Assembly: GCF_937616625.2 (NCBI RefSeq)
Contig: NC_065571.1
Coordinates: 33,379,879-33,443,878, forward strand
Direction of reading: 5' to 3'
DNA: 64,000 nt
From: Mercurialis annua
Lineage: Eukaryota; Streptophyta; Magnoliopsida; Malpighiales; Euphorbiaceae
The position numbers were made by a program, and so were the translations under genes. Below, in pieces: positions 1 to 14,000 of this stretch (its first letter is position 1; the number at the start of each line of letters is the position of its first letter). The notes beneath the pieces are model-generated. The model had not been told where the DNA came from. It did no database searches and saw nothing but the letters and a program-made list of their open reading frames with translations.

Positions 1-3000
1 AATGTTTACAAAGGTTATTAAACAAATCAAAATGTTTCACCTTTTTAGAAAATTAAGCCAAAAGTAAATTAACGTTACGAAACAAATCCAAGTGTTTCAC
101 CTTTTTGGCAATTTACGCCAAAGTTTACATACATTACGAAACAAATCCAAGTGTTTCACCCTATTAGCAATTTAAGCCATACGTTTAGAAACGTTCCGAA
201 GCAAATTCAAACGTTTCACCTTTTTAGCGATTTAAGCCAAACGTTTACAAATGTTACGAAACAAATCCAAATGTTTCACCTTTTTAGCGATTTAAGCCAA
301 ACGTTTACAAAAGTTATGAAACAAATCCAAGCGTTTCACCTTTTTAGCAATTTAAGCCAAACGTTTACAAACGTTACGAAACAAAACCAAATGTTTCACT
401 TTTTTAGCGATTTAAGCCAAACGTTTACAAGCGTTAGAAAAACAAAACCAAACTTTTAAAACGTTACGAAACAAATCCAAACGTTTACAAACGTTACAAA
501 ACAACACCAAACATTTCCCCATTTTAGCGATTTAAGCCAAACATATATAAACATTACGAAACAAAACCAAACGTTTATAAACATTTTGAAACTAATCCAA
601 ACATTTTCCATTTTTATTGATTTAAGTCAAACTTGTACAAACTTTACAAAACAAATCCAAAGGTTTCACCTTTTAGTGATTGAAGCCAAACGTTTACAAA
701 CTTTACGAAACAAATCCAAACGTTTTAAAACAAATCCAAACGTTCAAAACGTTACGAAACAAACCCAACCATTTCATCTTTTTAGCGATTATAGCCGAAC
801 GTTTAAAAAGTTACGAAACAAAACCAAACGTTTCACCTTTTAAGCAATTTAAGCCAAACGTTTACAAACGTTACGAAACAAATTTAAACGTTTCACCTCT
901 TTAGCGATTTAAGCCAAACGTTTAAAAACGTTACGAAACAAATCCAAGCGTTTCAACTTTTTAGCAATTTAAGCCAAACGTTTACAAACATTACGAAACA
1001 AATCCAAGCCTTTCACCTTTTTAGCAATTTAAACCAAACATTTAAAATACTACGAAACAAATTCAACTGTTTCACATTTATAGCAATTTAAGCCAAACGT
1101 TTACAAACGTTACGAAACAAATCTAAACGTTTCACTATTTTAGTGATTTAAGCCAAACGTTTACAAAGGTTACAAAATAAATCCTAACGTTTCACCTTTT
1201 TAGTGATTTAAGCCGAACGTTTGCAAACGTTACGAAACAAAACCAAACGTTTCACCTTTTTTGCAATTTAAGCCAAACGTCTTCAAACGTTGCGGAACAA
1301 CTCCAAACGTTTCACCTTTTAAGCGATTTAAGCCACACGTTTACAAACGTTATGAAACAAATCCAAACGTTTCATCTTTTTATCGATTTAAGCCGAACGT
1401 TCACAAAAGTTACGAAACAAAACCAAACATTTCACCTTTTTAGCAAATTAAGCCAAACGTTTCCAATGATTACGAAGCAAATCCAAATGTTTCACCTATT
1501 TAGCGATTTAAGCCAAACGTTTACAAACATTTCAAATCAAAACCAAACGTTTCACCTTTTTAGCTATTTAAGCCAAACGTTTACAAACGTTACGAAACAA
1601 ATTCAAACGTTGCTCCTTTTTAGCGATATAAGCCAAACGATACAAAACAACACGAAACGTTTAAAACCTTACGAAACAAATACAAACATTTCACATTTTT
1701 AGCGATTTAAGCCACACCCTTTCAAACGTTTAGAAACAAAACCAAACGTTTCACCTTTTTAGCAATTTAAGCCAAACGTTTACAAACGTTACGAAACAAA
1801 TCCAAGCGTTTCACCTTTTTAGCAATTTAAGGCCAAACGTTTACAACATGTTACGAAACAAATCGAAACGTTTCGCCTTTTTAGCAATTTAGGCCAAACC
1901 TTTACAAACGTTACGAAACAAATCCAAACGTTTGCCCTTTTTAGTGATTTAAGCCAAAGGTTTACAAACGTTATGAAACAAAGCTAAACAATTAAAGCAC
2001 TACGAAACAAATCCAAACGTTTCACATTTTTAGCGATTTAAGCCAAACATTTACAAACGTTACGAACAAAACCAAGCGTTTCACCTTTTTAGCAATTTAA
2101 GTTATGTGTTAACAAATGCTACGAATCAATCCAAGCTTTTCACCATTTTAGCAATTTAAGCTAAACGTTTACAAACGTTATGAAACAATCCAAGCTTTTC
2201 ACCTTTTTAGCGATTTATGCCAAACGTTTCCAAACGTTACGAAACAAATCCAAACGTTTCACCTTTTTACCAATTGAAGCAAAACGTTTACAAACAAACA
2301 AAATCCAAACGTAACACCTTTTTAGCGATTTAAGCCAAACATGTACAAACGTTACAAAACAAATCCAAACGTCTAACCTTTTTAGCGATTTAAGCCAAAT
2401 GTTTACAAAGGTTATTAAACAAATCAAAATGTTTCCCCTTTTTAGAAATTTAAGCCAAAAGTCTATTAACGTTACGAAACAAATCCAAGTGTTTCACCTT
2501 TTTAGCAATTTAAGCCAAAGTTTACATACATTACGAAACAAATCCAAGTGTTTCACCTTTTTAGCAATTTAAGCCAAACGTTTAGAAACGTTATGAAACA
2601 AATCCAAACGTGTCACCTTTTTAGCAATTTAAGCAAAAAGTTTACAAACGTTACGAAGCGGATCTAAATGTTTCACCTTTTTAGCGATTTAAGCCAAGCT
2701 TTTACAAAGGTTATAAAACAAATCTAAATGTTTTACCTTTTTAGCGATTTAAGCGAAACTTTTACAAAGGTTAGGAAACAAATCCAAATGTGTCAGTCTT
2801 TTTAGCAATTTAAGCCAAACGTTTCGAAACAAATCCAAAAGTTGAAAACGTTACGAAAGAAATCCAAACGATTCACCTTTTTAGCGATTTAAGAAAACAT
2901 TTGGATTTAAGAAAACCTTTTTAGCGAGTTAAGAAAACGTTACGAAACAAAATCAAACGTTTAAAACGTTACGAAATAAATCAAACGTTTCACCTTTTTA

Positions 3001-5528
3001 GCAATTTAAGCTAAACATTTACAAGCGTTACGAAACAAATCCAAGCGTTTCACCTTTTAGCGATTTAAACCAAACGTTTACAAATGTTACGAAAATTTAA
3101 ATGTTTCAACTTTTTACCGATATCAGCCAAACGTTTACTAACGGTACGAAACAAATGCAAATGTTTCACCTTTTTAGCGATTTAAGCCAAACGTTTACAA
3201 ACGTGACGAAACAAATTTAAACGTTTCACCTTTTTAGCGAATTAAGGCAAACATTTACAAACGTTACGAAACAAATCTAAACCTTTCGCCTTTTTAGCAA
3301 TTTAAGCCAAACGTATACAAACGTTACGAAAAAAATCCAAGCGCTTCACCTTTTTAGCAATTTAAGACAAACGTTTACTAATGTTCCGAAACAAATTCAA
3401 GCGTTTCACCTTTTTAGTAATTGAAGCCAAACATTTACAAACGTGGCGAAACAAATCCAAGCATTTCACCTTTTTAGCAACAAACGTTACGAAACAAATC
3501 CAAACGTTTCATCTTTTTAGCGATTTAAGACGAACGTTTACAAACGTTACGAAACAAAACCAAACATTTCCCCTTTTTAGCAAATTAAGCCAAACGTTTA
3601 CAAACATTAAGAAGCAAATCCAAATGTTTCACCTTTTTAAAGATTTAAGCCAAACGTTTACAAACATTACAAATCAAAACCAAACGTTTCACCTTTTTAG
3701 AGATTTAAGCCAAACGTTTACAAAATGTTACGATACAATTCAAAACGTTTCGCCTTTTTAGCAATTTGGGCCAAACCTTTACAAACGTTACGAAACAAAT
3801 CCAAACGTTTGCCCTTTTTAGTGATTTAAGCCAAACGTTTTCAAACGTTATGAAACAAAGCTAAACAATTAAAGCATTACGAAACAAATCCAAACGTTTC
3901 ACATTTTTAGCGATTTAAGCCAAACCTTTACAAACGTTACGAACAAAACCAAGCCTTTCACCTTTTTAGCAATTTAAGTTATATGTTAACAAATGCTACG
4001 AAACCAATCCAAGCTTTTCACCACTTTAGCAATTTAAACTAAACGTTTACAAACGTTATGAAACAAATCCAAACGTTTCATCTTTTTATCGTTTTAAGCC
4101 GAACGTTCACAAACGTTACGAAACAAAACCAAACATTTCACCTTTTTAGCAAATTAAGCCAGACGTTTACAATTATTATGAAGCAAATGCAAATGTTTCA
4201 CCTTTTTAGCGATTTATGCCAAACGTTTACAAACATTACAAATCAAAACCAAACGTTTCACCTTTTTAGCTATTGAAGCCAAACGTTTACAAACGTTACG
4301 AAACAAATTCAAACGTTGCACCTTTTTAGCGATATAAGCCAAACGATATAAAACAACACGAAACGTTTAAAACGTTACGAAACAAATACAAACATTTCAC
4401 ATTTTTAGCGATTTAAGCCACACCCTTTCAAACGTTTAGAAACAAAACCAAACGTTTCACCTTTTTAGCAATTTAAGCCAAACGTTTACAAACGTTACGA
4501 AACAAATCCAAGCGTTTCACCTTTTTAGAAATTTAAGGCCAAACGTTTACAAAATGTTACGAAACAATTCCAAACGTTTCGCCTTTTTAGCAATTTAGGC
4601 CAAACCTTTACAAATGTTACGAAACCAATCCAAACGTTTGCCCTTTTTAGTGATTTAAGCCAAATGTTACGAAACCAATCCAAACGTTTAAAACGTCTAA
4701 CCTTTTTAGCGATTTAAGCCAAATGTTTACAAAGGTTATTAAACAAATCAAAATGTTTCCCCTTTTTAGAAATTTAAGCCAAAAGTCTATTAACGTTACG
4801 AAACAAATCCAAGTGTTTCACCTTTTTAGCAATTTAAGCCAAAGTTTACAAACGTTACGAAACAAATGCAAGCGTTTCACCTTTTTAGCGATTTAAGCCA
4901 AATGTTTACAAACGTTATGAAACAAATCCAAACGTGTCACCTTTTTAGCAATTTAAGCAAAAAGTTTACAAACGTTACGAAACGGATCTAAACGTTTCAC
5001 CTTTTTAGCGATTTAAGCCAAACTTTTACAAAGGTTATAAAACAAACCTAAATGTTTTACCTTTTTAGCGATTTAAGCGAAACTTTTACAAAGGTTAGGA
5101 AACAAATCCAAATGTGTCAGTCTTTTTAGCAATTTAAGCCAAACGTTTCGAAACAAATCAAAAAGTTGAAAACGTTACGAAACAAATCCAAACGATTCAC
5201 CTTTTTAGCGATTTAAGAAAACATTTGGATCCACCTTGTTAACAAATGCTACGAAACCAATCCAAGCTTTTCACCATTTTAGCAATTTAAGCTAAACGTT
5301 TACAAACGTTATGAAACAATCCAAGCTTTTCACCTTTTTAGCAATTTATGCCAAACCTTTCCAAACGTTACGAAACAAATCCAAACGTTTCACCTTTTTA
5401 GCAATTGAAGCCAAACGTTTACAAACAAACAAAATCCAAACGTTACATCTTTTTAGCGATTTAAGCCAAACCTGTACAAACGTTACAAAACAAATCCAAA
5501 CGTCTAAACTTTTTAGCGATTTAAGCCA
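1..5528 (+). repeat. Higher-order satellite unit, copy 1 (5.55-kb type, left end outside window)
   Basis: Window position 1 lines up with 5529, and the two stretches stay near-identical for about 5.5 kb, sharing the same rare monomer variants in the same order. Examples are the short ATGAAACAATCC variant monomer at 2180 and 5311 and the GTGTCAGTC variant. The offset is 5528 at the start and 5548 after a 20-bp indel. Most monomers inside the unit differ from each other more than the two units do, which defines a higher-order repeat. Confidence 0.9.
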
Positions 5529-8500
5529 AATGTTTACAAAGGTTATTAAACAAATCAAAATGTTTCACCTTTTTAGAAAATTAAGCCAAAAGTAAATTAA
5601 CGTTACGAAACAAATCCAAGTGTTTCACCTTTTTGGCAATTTACGCCAAAGTTTACATACATTACGAAACAAATCCAAGTGTTTCACCTTTTTAGCAATT
5701 TAAGCCATACGTTTAGAAACGTTCCGAAGCAAATTCAAACGTTTCACCTTTTTAGCGATTTAAGCCAAAAGTTTACAAATGTTACGAAACAAATCCAAAT
5801 GTTTCACCTTTTTAGCGATTTAAGCCAAACGTTTACAAAAGTTATGAAACAAATCCAAGCGTTTCACCTTTTTAGCAATTTAAGCCAAACGTTTACAAAC
5901 GTTACGAAACAAAACCAAATGTTTCACTTTTTTAGCGATTTAAGCCAAACGTTTACAAGCGTTAGAAAAACAAAACCAAACTTTTAAAACGTTACGAAAC
6001 AAATCCAAACATTTACAAACGTTACAAAACAACACCAAACATTTCCCCATTTTAGCGAATTAAGCCAAACATATATAAACATTACGAAACAAAACCAAAC
6101 GTTTATAAACATTTTGAAACAAATCCAAACATTTTCCATTTTTATTGATTTAAGTCAAACTTGTACAAACTTTACAAAACAAATCCAAAGGTTTCACCTT
6201 TTAGTGATTGAAGCCAAACGTTTACAAACTTTACGAAACAAATCCAAACGTTTTAAAACAAATCCAAACGTTTTAAAACAAATCCAAACGTTCAAAACGT
6301 TACGAAACAAACCCAACCATTTCATCTTTTTAGCGATTATAGCCGAACGTTTAAAAAGTTACGAAACAAAACCAAACGTTTCACCTTTTATGCAATTTAA
6401 GCCAAACGTTTACAAACGTTACGAAACAAATTTAAACGTTTCACCTCTTTAGCGATTTAAGCCAAACGTTTAAAAACGTTACGAAACAAATCCAAGCGTT
6501 TCAACTTTTTAGCAATTTAAGCCAAACGTTTACAAACATTACGAAACAAATCCAAGCCTTTCACCTTTTTAGCAATTTAAACCAAACATTTAAAATACTA
6601 CGAAACAAATTCAACTGTTTCACATTTATAGCAATTTAAGCCAAACGTTTACAAACGTTACGAAACAAATCTAAACGTTTCCCTATTTTAGTGATTTAAG
6701 CCAAACGTTTACAAAGGTTACAAAACAAATCCTAACGTTTCACATTTTTAGTGATTTAAGCCGAACGTTTGCAAACGTTACGAAACAAAACCAAACGTTT
6801 CACCTTTTTTGCAATTTAAGCCAAACGTCTTCAAACATTACGGAACAACTCCAAACGTTTCACCTTTTAAGCGATTTAAGCCACACGTTTACAAACGTTA
6901 TGAAACAAATCCAAACGTTTCATCTTTTTATCGATTTAAGCCGAGTGTTCACAAACGTTACGAAACAAAACCAAACATTTCACCTTTTTAGCAAGTTAAG
7001 CCAAACGTTTCCAATGATTACGAAGCAAATCCAAATGTTTCGCCTATTTAGCGATTTAAGCCAAACGTTTACAAACATTACAAATCAAAACCAAACGTTT
7101 CACCTTTTTAGCTATTTAAGCCAAACGTTTACAAACGTTACGAAACAAATTCAAACGTTGCACCTTTTTAGCGATATAAGCCAAACGATACAAAACAACA
7201 CGAAACGTTTAAAAACTTACGAAACAAATACAAACATTTCACATTTTTAGCGATTTAAGCCACACCCTTTCAAACGTTTAGAAACAAAATCAAACGTTTC
7301 ACCTTTTTAGCAATTTAAGCCAAACGTTTACAAACGTTACGAAACAAATCCAAGCGTTTCCCCTTTTTAGCAATTTAAGGCCAAACGTTTACAACATGTT
7401 ACGAAACAAATCGAAACGTTTCGCCTTTTTAGCAATTTAGGCCAAACCTTTACAAACGTTACGAAACAAATCCAAACGTTTGCCCTTTTTAGTGATTTAA
7501 GCCAAACGTTTACAAACGTTATGAAACAAAGCTAAACAATTAAAGCACTACGAAACAAATCCAAACGTTTCACATTTTTAGCGATTTAAGCCAAACATTT
7601 ACAAACGTTACGAACAAAACCAAGCGTTTCACCTTTTTAGCAATTTAAGTTATGTGTTAACAAATGCTACGAATCAATCCAAGCTTTTCACCATTTTAGC
7701 AATTTAAGCTAAACGTTTACAAACGTTATGAAACAATCCAAGCTTTTCACCTTTTTAGCGATTTATGCCAAACGTTTCCAAACGTTACGAAACAAATCCA
7801 AACGTTTCACCTTTTTAGCAATTGAAGCCAAACGTTTACAAACAAACAAAATCCAAACGTTACACCTTTTTAGCGATTTAAGCCAAACCTGTACAAACGT
7901 TACAAAACAAATCCAAACGTCTAACCTTTTTAGCGATTTAAGCCAAATGTTTACAAAGGTTATTAAACAAATCAAAATGTTTCCCCTTTTTAGAAATTTA
8001 AGCCAAAAGTCTATTAACGTTACGAAACAAATCCAAGTGTTTCACCTTTTTAGCAATTTAAGCCAAAGTTTACATACATTACAAAACAAATCCAAGTGTT
8101 TCACCTTTTTAGCAATTTAAGCCAAACGTTTAGAAACGTTATGAAACAAATCCAAACGTGTCACCTTTTTAGCAATTTAAGCAAAAAGTTTACAAACGTT
8201 ACGAAACGGATCTAAACGTTTCACCTTTTTAGCGATTTAAGCCAAGCTTTTACAAAGGTTATAAAACAAATCTAAATGTTTTACCTTTTTAGCGATTTAA
8301 GCGAAACTTTTACAAAGGTTAGGAAACAAATCCAAATGTGTCAGTCTTTTTAGCAATTTAAGCCAAACGTTTCGAAACAAATCCAAAAGTTGAAAACGTT
8401 AAGAAAGAAATCCAAACGATTCACCTTTTTAGCGATTTAAGAAAACATTTGGATTTAAGAAAACCTTTTTAGCGAGTTAAGAAAACGTTACGAAACAAAA

Positions 8501-11077
8501 TCAAACGTTTAAAACGTTACGAAACAAATCAAACGTTTCACCTTTTTAGCAATTTAAGCTAAACATTTACAAGCGTTACGAAACAAATCCAAGCGTTTCA
8601 CCTTTTAGCGATTTAAACCAAACGTTTACAAACTTTACGAAAATTTAAATGTTTCACCTTTTTACCGATATCAGCCAAACGTTTACTAACGTTACGAAAC
8701 AAATGCAAATGTTTCACCTTTTTAGTGATTTAAGCCAAACGTTTACAAACGTGACGAAACAAATTTAAACGTTTCACCTTTTTAGCGAATTAAGGCAAAC
8801 ATTTACAAACGTTACGAAACAAATCTAAACCTTTCGCCTTTTTAGCAATTTAAGCCAAACGTATACAAACGTTACGAAACAAATCCAAGCGCTTCACCTT
8901 TTTAGCAATTTAAGACAAACGTTTACTAATGTTCCGAAACAAATTCAAGCGTTTCACCTTTTTAGTAATTGAAGCCAAACATTTACAAACGTTGCGAAAC
9001 AAATCCAAGCATTTCACCTTTTTAGCAACAAACGTTACGAAACAAATCCAAACATTTCATCTTTTTAGCGATTTAAGACGAACGTTTACAAACATTACGA
9101 AACAAAACCAAACATTTCCCCTTTTTAGCAAATTAAGCCAAACGTTTACAAACGTTACGAAACAAATCCAAGCGTTTCACCTTTTTAGCAATTTAAGCCA
9201 AACGTTTACAAACGTTACGAAACAAATCCAAGCGTTTCACCTTTTTAGCAATTTAAGGCCAAACGTTTACAAAATGTTACGAAACAAATCGAAACGTTTC
9301 GCCTTTTTAGCAATTTAGGCCAAACCTTTACAAACGTTACGAAACAAATCCAAACGTTTGCCCTTTTTAGTGATTTAAGCCAAACGTTTTCAAACGTTAT
9401 GAAACAAAGCTAAACAATTAAAGCATTACGAAACAAATCCAAACGTTTCACATTTTTAGCGATTTAAGCCAAACCTTTACAAACGTTACGAACAAAACCA
9501 AGCCTTTCACCTTTTTAGCAATTTAAGTTATATGTTAACAAATGCTACGAAACCAATCCAAGCTTTTCACCATTTTAGCAATTTAAGCTAAACGTTTACA
9601 AACGTTATGAAACAAATCCAAACGTTTCATCTTTTTATCGTTTTAAGCCGAACGTTCACAAACGTTACGAAACAAAACCAAACATTTCACCTTTTTAGCA
9701 AATTAAGCCAGACGTTTACAATTATTATGAAACAAATCCAAATGTTTCACCTTTTTAGCGATTTAAGCCAAACGTTTACAAACATTACAAATCAAAACCA
9801 AACGTTTCACCTTTTTAGCTATTTAAGCCAATCGTTTACAAACGTTACGAAACAAATTCAAACGTTGCACCTTTTTAGCGATATAAGCCAAACGATATAA
9901 AACAACACGAAACGTTTAAAACGTTACGAAACAAATACAAACATTTCACATTTTTAGCGATTTAAGCCACACCCTTTCAGACGTTTAGAAACAAAATCAA
10001 ACGTTTCACCTTTTTAGCAATTTAAGCCAAACGTTTACAAACGTTATGAAACAAATCCAAGCGTTTCACCTTTTTAGCAATTTAAGGCCAAACGTTTACA
10101 AAATGTTACGAAACAATTCCAAACGTTTCGCCTTTTTAGCAATTTAGGCCAAACCTTTACAAATGTTACGAAACCAATCCAAACGTTTGCCCTTTTTAGT
10201 GATTTAAGCCAAATGTTACGAAACCAATCCAAACGTTTAAAACGTCTAACCTTTTTAGCAATTTAAGCCAAATGTTTACAAAGGTTATTAAACAAATCAA
10301 AATGTTTCCCCTTTTTAGAAATTTAAGCCAAAAGTCTATTGACGTTACGAAACAAATCCAAGTGTTTCACCTTTTTAGCAATTTAAGCCAAAGTTTACAA
10401 ACGTTACGAAACAAATGCAAGCGTTTCACCTTTTTAGCGATTTAAGCTAAACGTTTACAAACGTTATGAAACAAATCCAAACGTGTCACCTTTTTAGCAA
10501 TTTAAGCAAAAAGTTTACAAACGTTACGAAACGGATCTAAACGTTTCACCTTTTTAGCGATTTAAGCCAAGCTTTTTCAAAGGTCATAAAAAAAACCTAA
10601 ATGTTTTACCTTTTTAGCGATTTAAGCGAGACTTTTACAAAGGTTAGGAAACAAATCCAAATGTGTCAGTCTTTTTAGCAATTTAAGCCAAACGTTTCGA
10701 AAAAAATCCAAAAGTTGAAAACGTTACGAAACAAATCCAAATGATTCACCTTTTTAGCGATTTAAGAAAACATTTGGATTCACCTTGTTAACAAATGCTA
10801 CGAATCCAATCCAAGCTTTTCACCATTTTAGCAATTTAAGCTAAACGTTTACAAACGTTATGAAACAATCCAAGCTTTTCACCTTTTTAGCAATTTATGC
10901 CAAACCTTTCCAAACGTTACGAAACAAATCCAAACGTTTCACCTTTTTAGCAATTGAAGCCAAACGTTTACAAACAAACAAAATCCAAACGTTACATCTT
11001 TTTAGCGATTTAAGCCAAACCTGTACAAACGTTACAAAACAAATCCAAACGTCTAACCTTTTTAGCGATTTAAGCCA
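5529..11077 (+). repeat. Higher-order satellite unit, copy 2 (5.55-kb type)
   Basis: Near-identical to copy 1 along its length. It has one extra 20-bp piece (TTTTAAAACAAATCCAAACG) near 6253-6272, absent from the other copies. Two marker monomers (ATGAAACAATCC followed by ATTTATGCC) lie at 7728 and, at the start of the next sub-unit, 10860. The unit therefore consists of a 2417-bp sub-unit followed by a 3132-bp sub-unit, as in copy 1. Confidence 0.9.
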
Positions 11078-14000
11078 AATGTTTACAAAGGTTATTAAAC
11101 AAATCAAAATGTTTCCCCTTTTTAGAAATTTAAGCCAAAAGTCTATTAACGTTACGAAACAAATCCAAGTGTTTCACCTTTTTAGCAATTTAAGCCAAAG
11201 TTTACATACATTACGAAACAAATCCAAGTGTTTCACCTTTTTAGCAATTTAAGCCAAACGTTTAGAAAAGTTACGAAACAAATTCAAACGTTTCACGTTT
11301 TTAGCGATTTAAGCCAAACGTTTACAAATGTTGCGAAACAAATCCAAATGTTTCACCTTTTTAGCGATTTAAGCCAAACGTTTACAAAAGTTATGAAACA
11401 AATCCAAGCGTTTCACCTTTTTAGCAATTTAAGCCAAACGTTTACAAACGTTAGGAAACAAATTTAAACGTTTCGCCTCTTTAGAGATTTAAGCCAAACG
11501 TTTAAAAACGTTACGAAACAAATCCAAGCGTTTCAACTTTTTAGCAATTTAAGCCAAACGTTTACAAACATTACGAAACAAATCCAAGCCTTTCACCTTT
11601 TTAGCAATTTAAACCAAACATTTAAAATACTACGAAACAAATTCAACTGTTTCACATTTATAGCAATTTAAGCCAAACGTTTACAAACGTTACGAAACAA
11701 ATCTAAACGTTTCACTATTTTAGTGATTTAAGCCAAACGTTTACAAAGGTTACAAAACAAATCCTAACGTTTCACCTTTTTAGTGATTTAAGCCGACCGT
11801 TTGCAAACGTTACGAAACAAAACCAAACGTTTCACCTTTTTTGCAATTTAAGCCAAACGTCTTCAAACGTTACGGAACAAATCCAAACGTTTCACCTTTT
11901 AAGCGATTTAAGCCACACGTTTACAAACGTTATGAAACAAATCCAAACGTTTCATCTTTTTATCGATTTAAGCCGAACGTTCACAAACGTTACGAAACAA
12001 AACCAAACATTTCACCTTTTTAGCAAATTAAGCCAAACGTTTCCAATGATTACGAAGCAAATCCAAATGTTTCACCTATTTAGCTATTTAAGCCAAACGT
12101 TTACAAACATTACAAATCAAAACCAAACGTTTCACCTTTTTAGCTATTTAAGCCAAACGTTTACAAACGTTACGAAACAAATTCAAACGTTGCACCTTTT
12201 TAGCGATATAAGCCAAACGATACAAAACAACACGAAACGTTTAAAACGTTACGAAACAAATACAAACATTTCACATTTTTAGCGATTTAAGCCACACCCT
12301 TTCAAACGTTTAGAAACAAAACCATACGTTTCACCTTTTTAGCAATTTAAGCCAAACGTTTACAAACGTTACGAAACAAATCCAAGCGTTTCACCTTTTT
12401 AGCAATTTAAGGCCAAACGTTTACAAAATGTTACGAAACAATTCCAAACGTTTCGCCTTTTTAGCAATTTAGGCCAAACCTTTACAAACGTTACGAAACA
12501 AATCCAAACGTTTGCCCTTTTTAGTGATTTAAGCCAAACGTTTACAAACGTTATGAAACAAAGCTAAACAATTAAAGCACTAATAAACAAATCCAAACGT
12601 TTCACATTTTTAGCGATTTAAGCCAAACATTTACAAACGTTACGAACAAAACCAAGCGTTTCACGTTTTTAGCAATTTAAGTTATGTGTTAACAAATGCT
12701 ATGAAACCAATCCAAGCTTTTAACCATTTTAGCAATTTAAGCTAAACGTTTACAAACGTTATGAAACAATCCAAGCTTTTCACCTTTTTAGCGATTTATG
12801 CCAAACGTTTCCAAACGTTACGAAACAAATCCAAACGTTTCACCTTTTTAGCAATTGAAGCCAAACGTTTACAAACAAACAAAATCCAAACGTTACACCT
12901 ATTTAGCAATTTAAGCCAAACCTGTACAAACGTTACAAAACAAAGCCAAACGTCTAACCTTTTTAGCGATTTAAGCCAAATGTTTACAAAGGTTATTAAA
13001 CAAATCAAAATGTTTCCCCTTTTTAGAAATTTAAGCCAAAAGTCTATTAACGTTACGAAACAAATCCAAGTGTTTCACCTTTTTAGCAATTTAAGCCAAA
13101 GTTTACATACATTACGAAACAAATCCAAGTGTTTCACCTTTTTAGCAATTTAAGCCAAACGTTTAGAAAAGTTACGAAACAAATTCAAACGTTTCACCTT
13201 TTTAGCGATTTAAGCCAAACGTTTACAAATGTTGCGAAACAAATCCAAATGTTTCACCTTTTTAGCGATTTAAGCCAAACGTTTACAAAAGTTATGAAAC
13301 AAATCCAAGCGTTTCACCTTTTTAGCTATTTAAGCCAAACGTTTACAAACGTTACGAAACAAAACCAAATGTTTCACTTTTTTAGCGATTTAAGCCAAAC
13401 GTTTACAAGCGTTAGAAAAACAAAACCAAACTTTTAAAACGTTACGAAACAAATCCAAACGTTTACAAACGTTACAAAACAAATCCAAACGTTTATAAAC
13501 ATTTTGAAACAAATCCAAACATTTTCCTTTTTTATTGATTTAAGTCAAACTTGTACAAACATTACAAAACAAATCCAAACGTTTCACCTTTTAGTGATTG
13601 AAGCCAAACGTTTACAAACTTTACGAAACAAATCCAAACGTTTTGAAACAAATCCAAACGTTCAAAACGTTATGAAACAAACCCAACCATTTCATCTTTT
13701 TAGAGATTATAGCCGAACGTTTAAAAAGTTACGAAACAAAACCAAACGTTTCACCTTTTAAGCAATTTAAGCCAAACGTTTACAAACGTTACGAAACAAA
13801 TTTAAATGTTTCACCTTTTTAGCGATTTAAGCCAAACGTTTAAAAACGTTACGAAACAAATCCAAGCGTTTCAACTTTTTAGCAATTTAAGCCAAACGTT
13901 TACAAACATTACGAAACAAATCCAAGTCTTTCACCTTTTTAGCAATTTAAACCAAACGTTTAAAATACTACGAAACAAATTCAACTGTTTCACGTTTATA

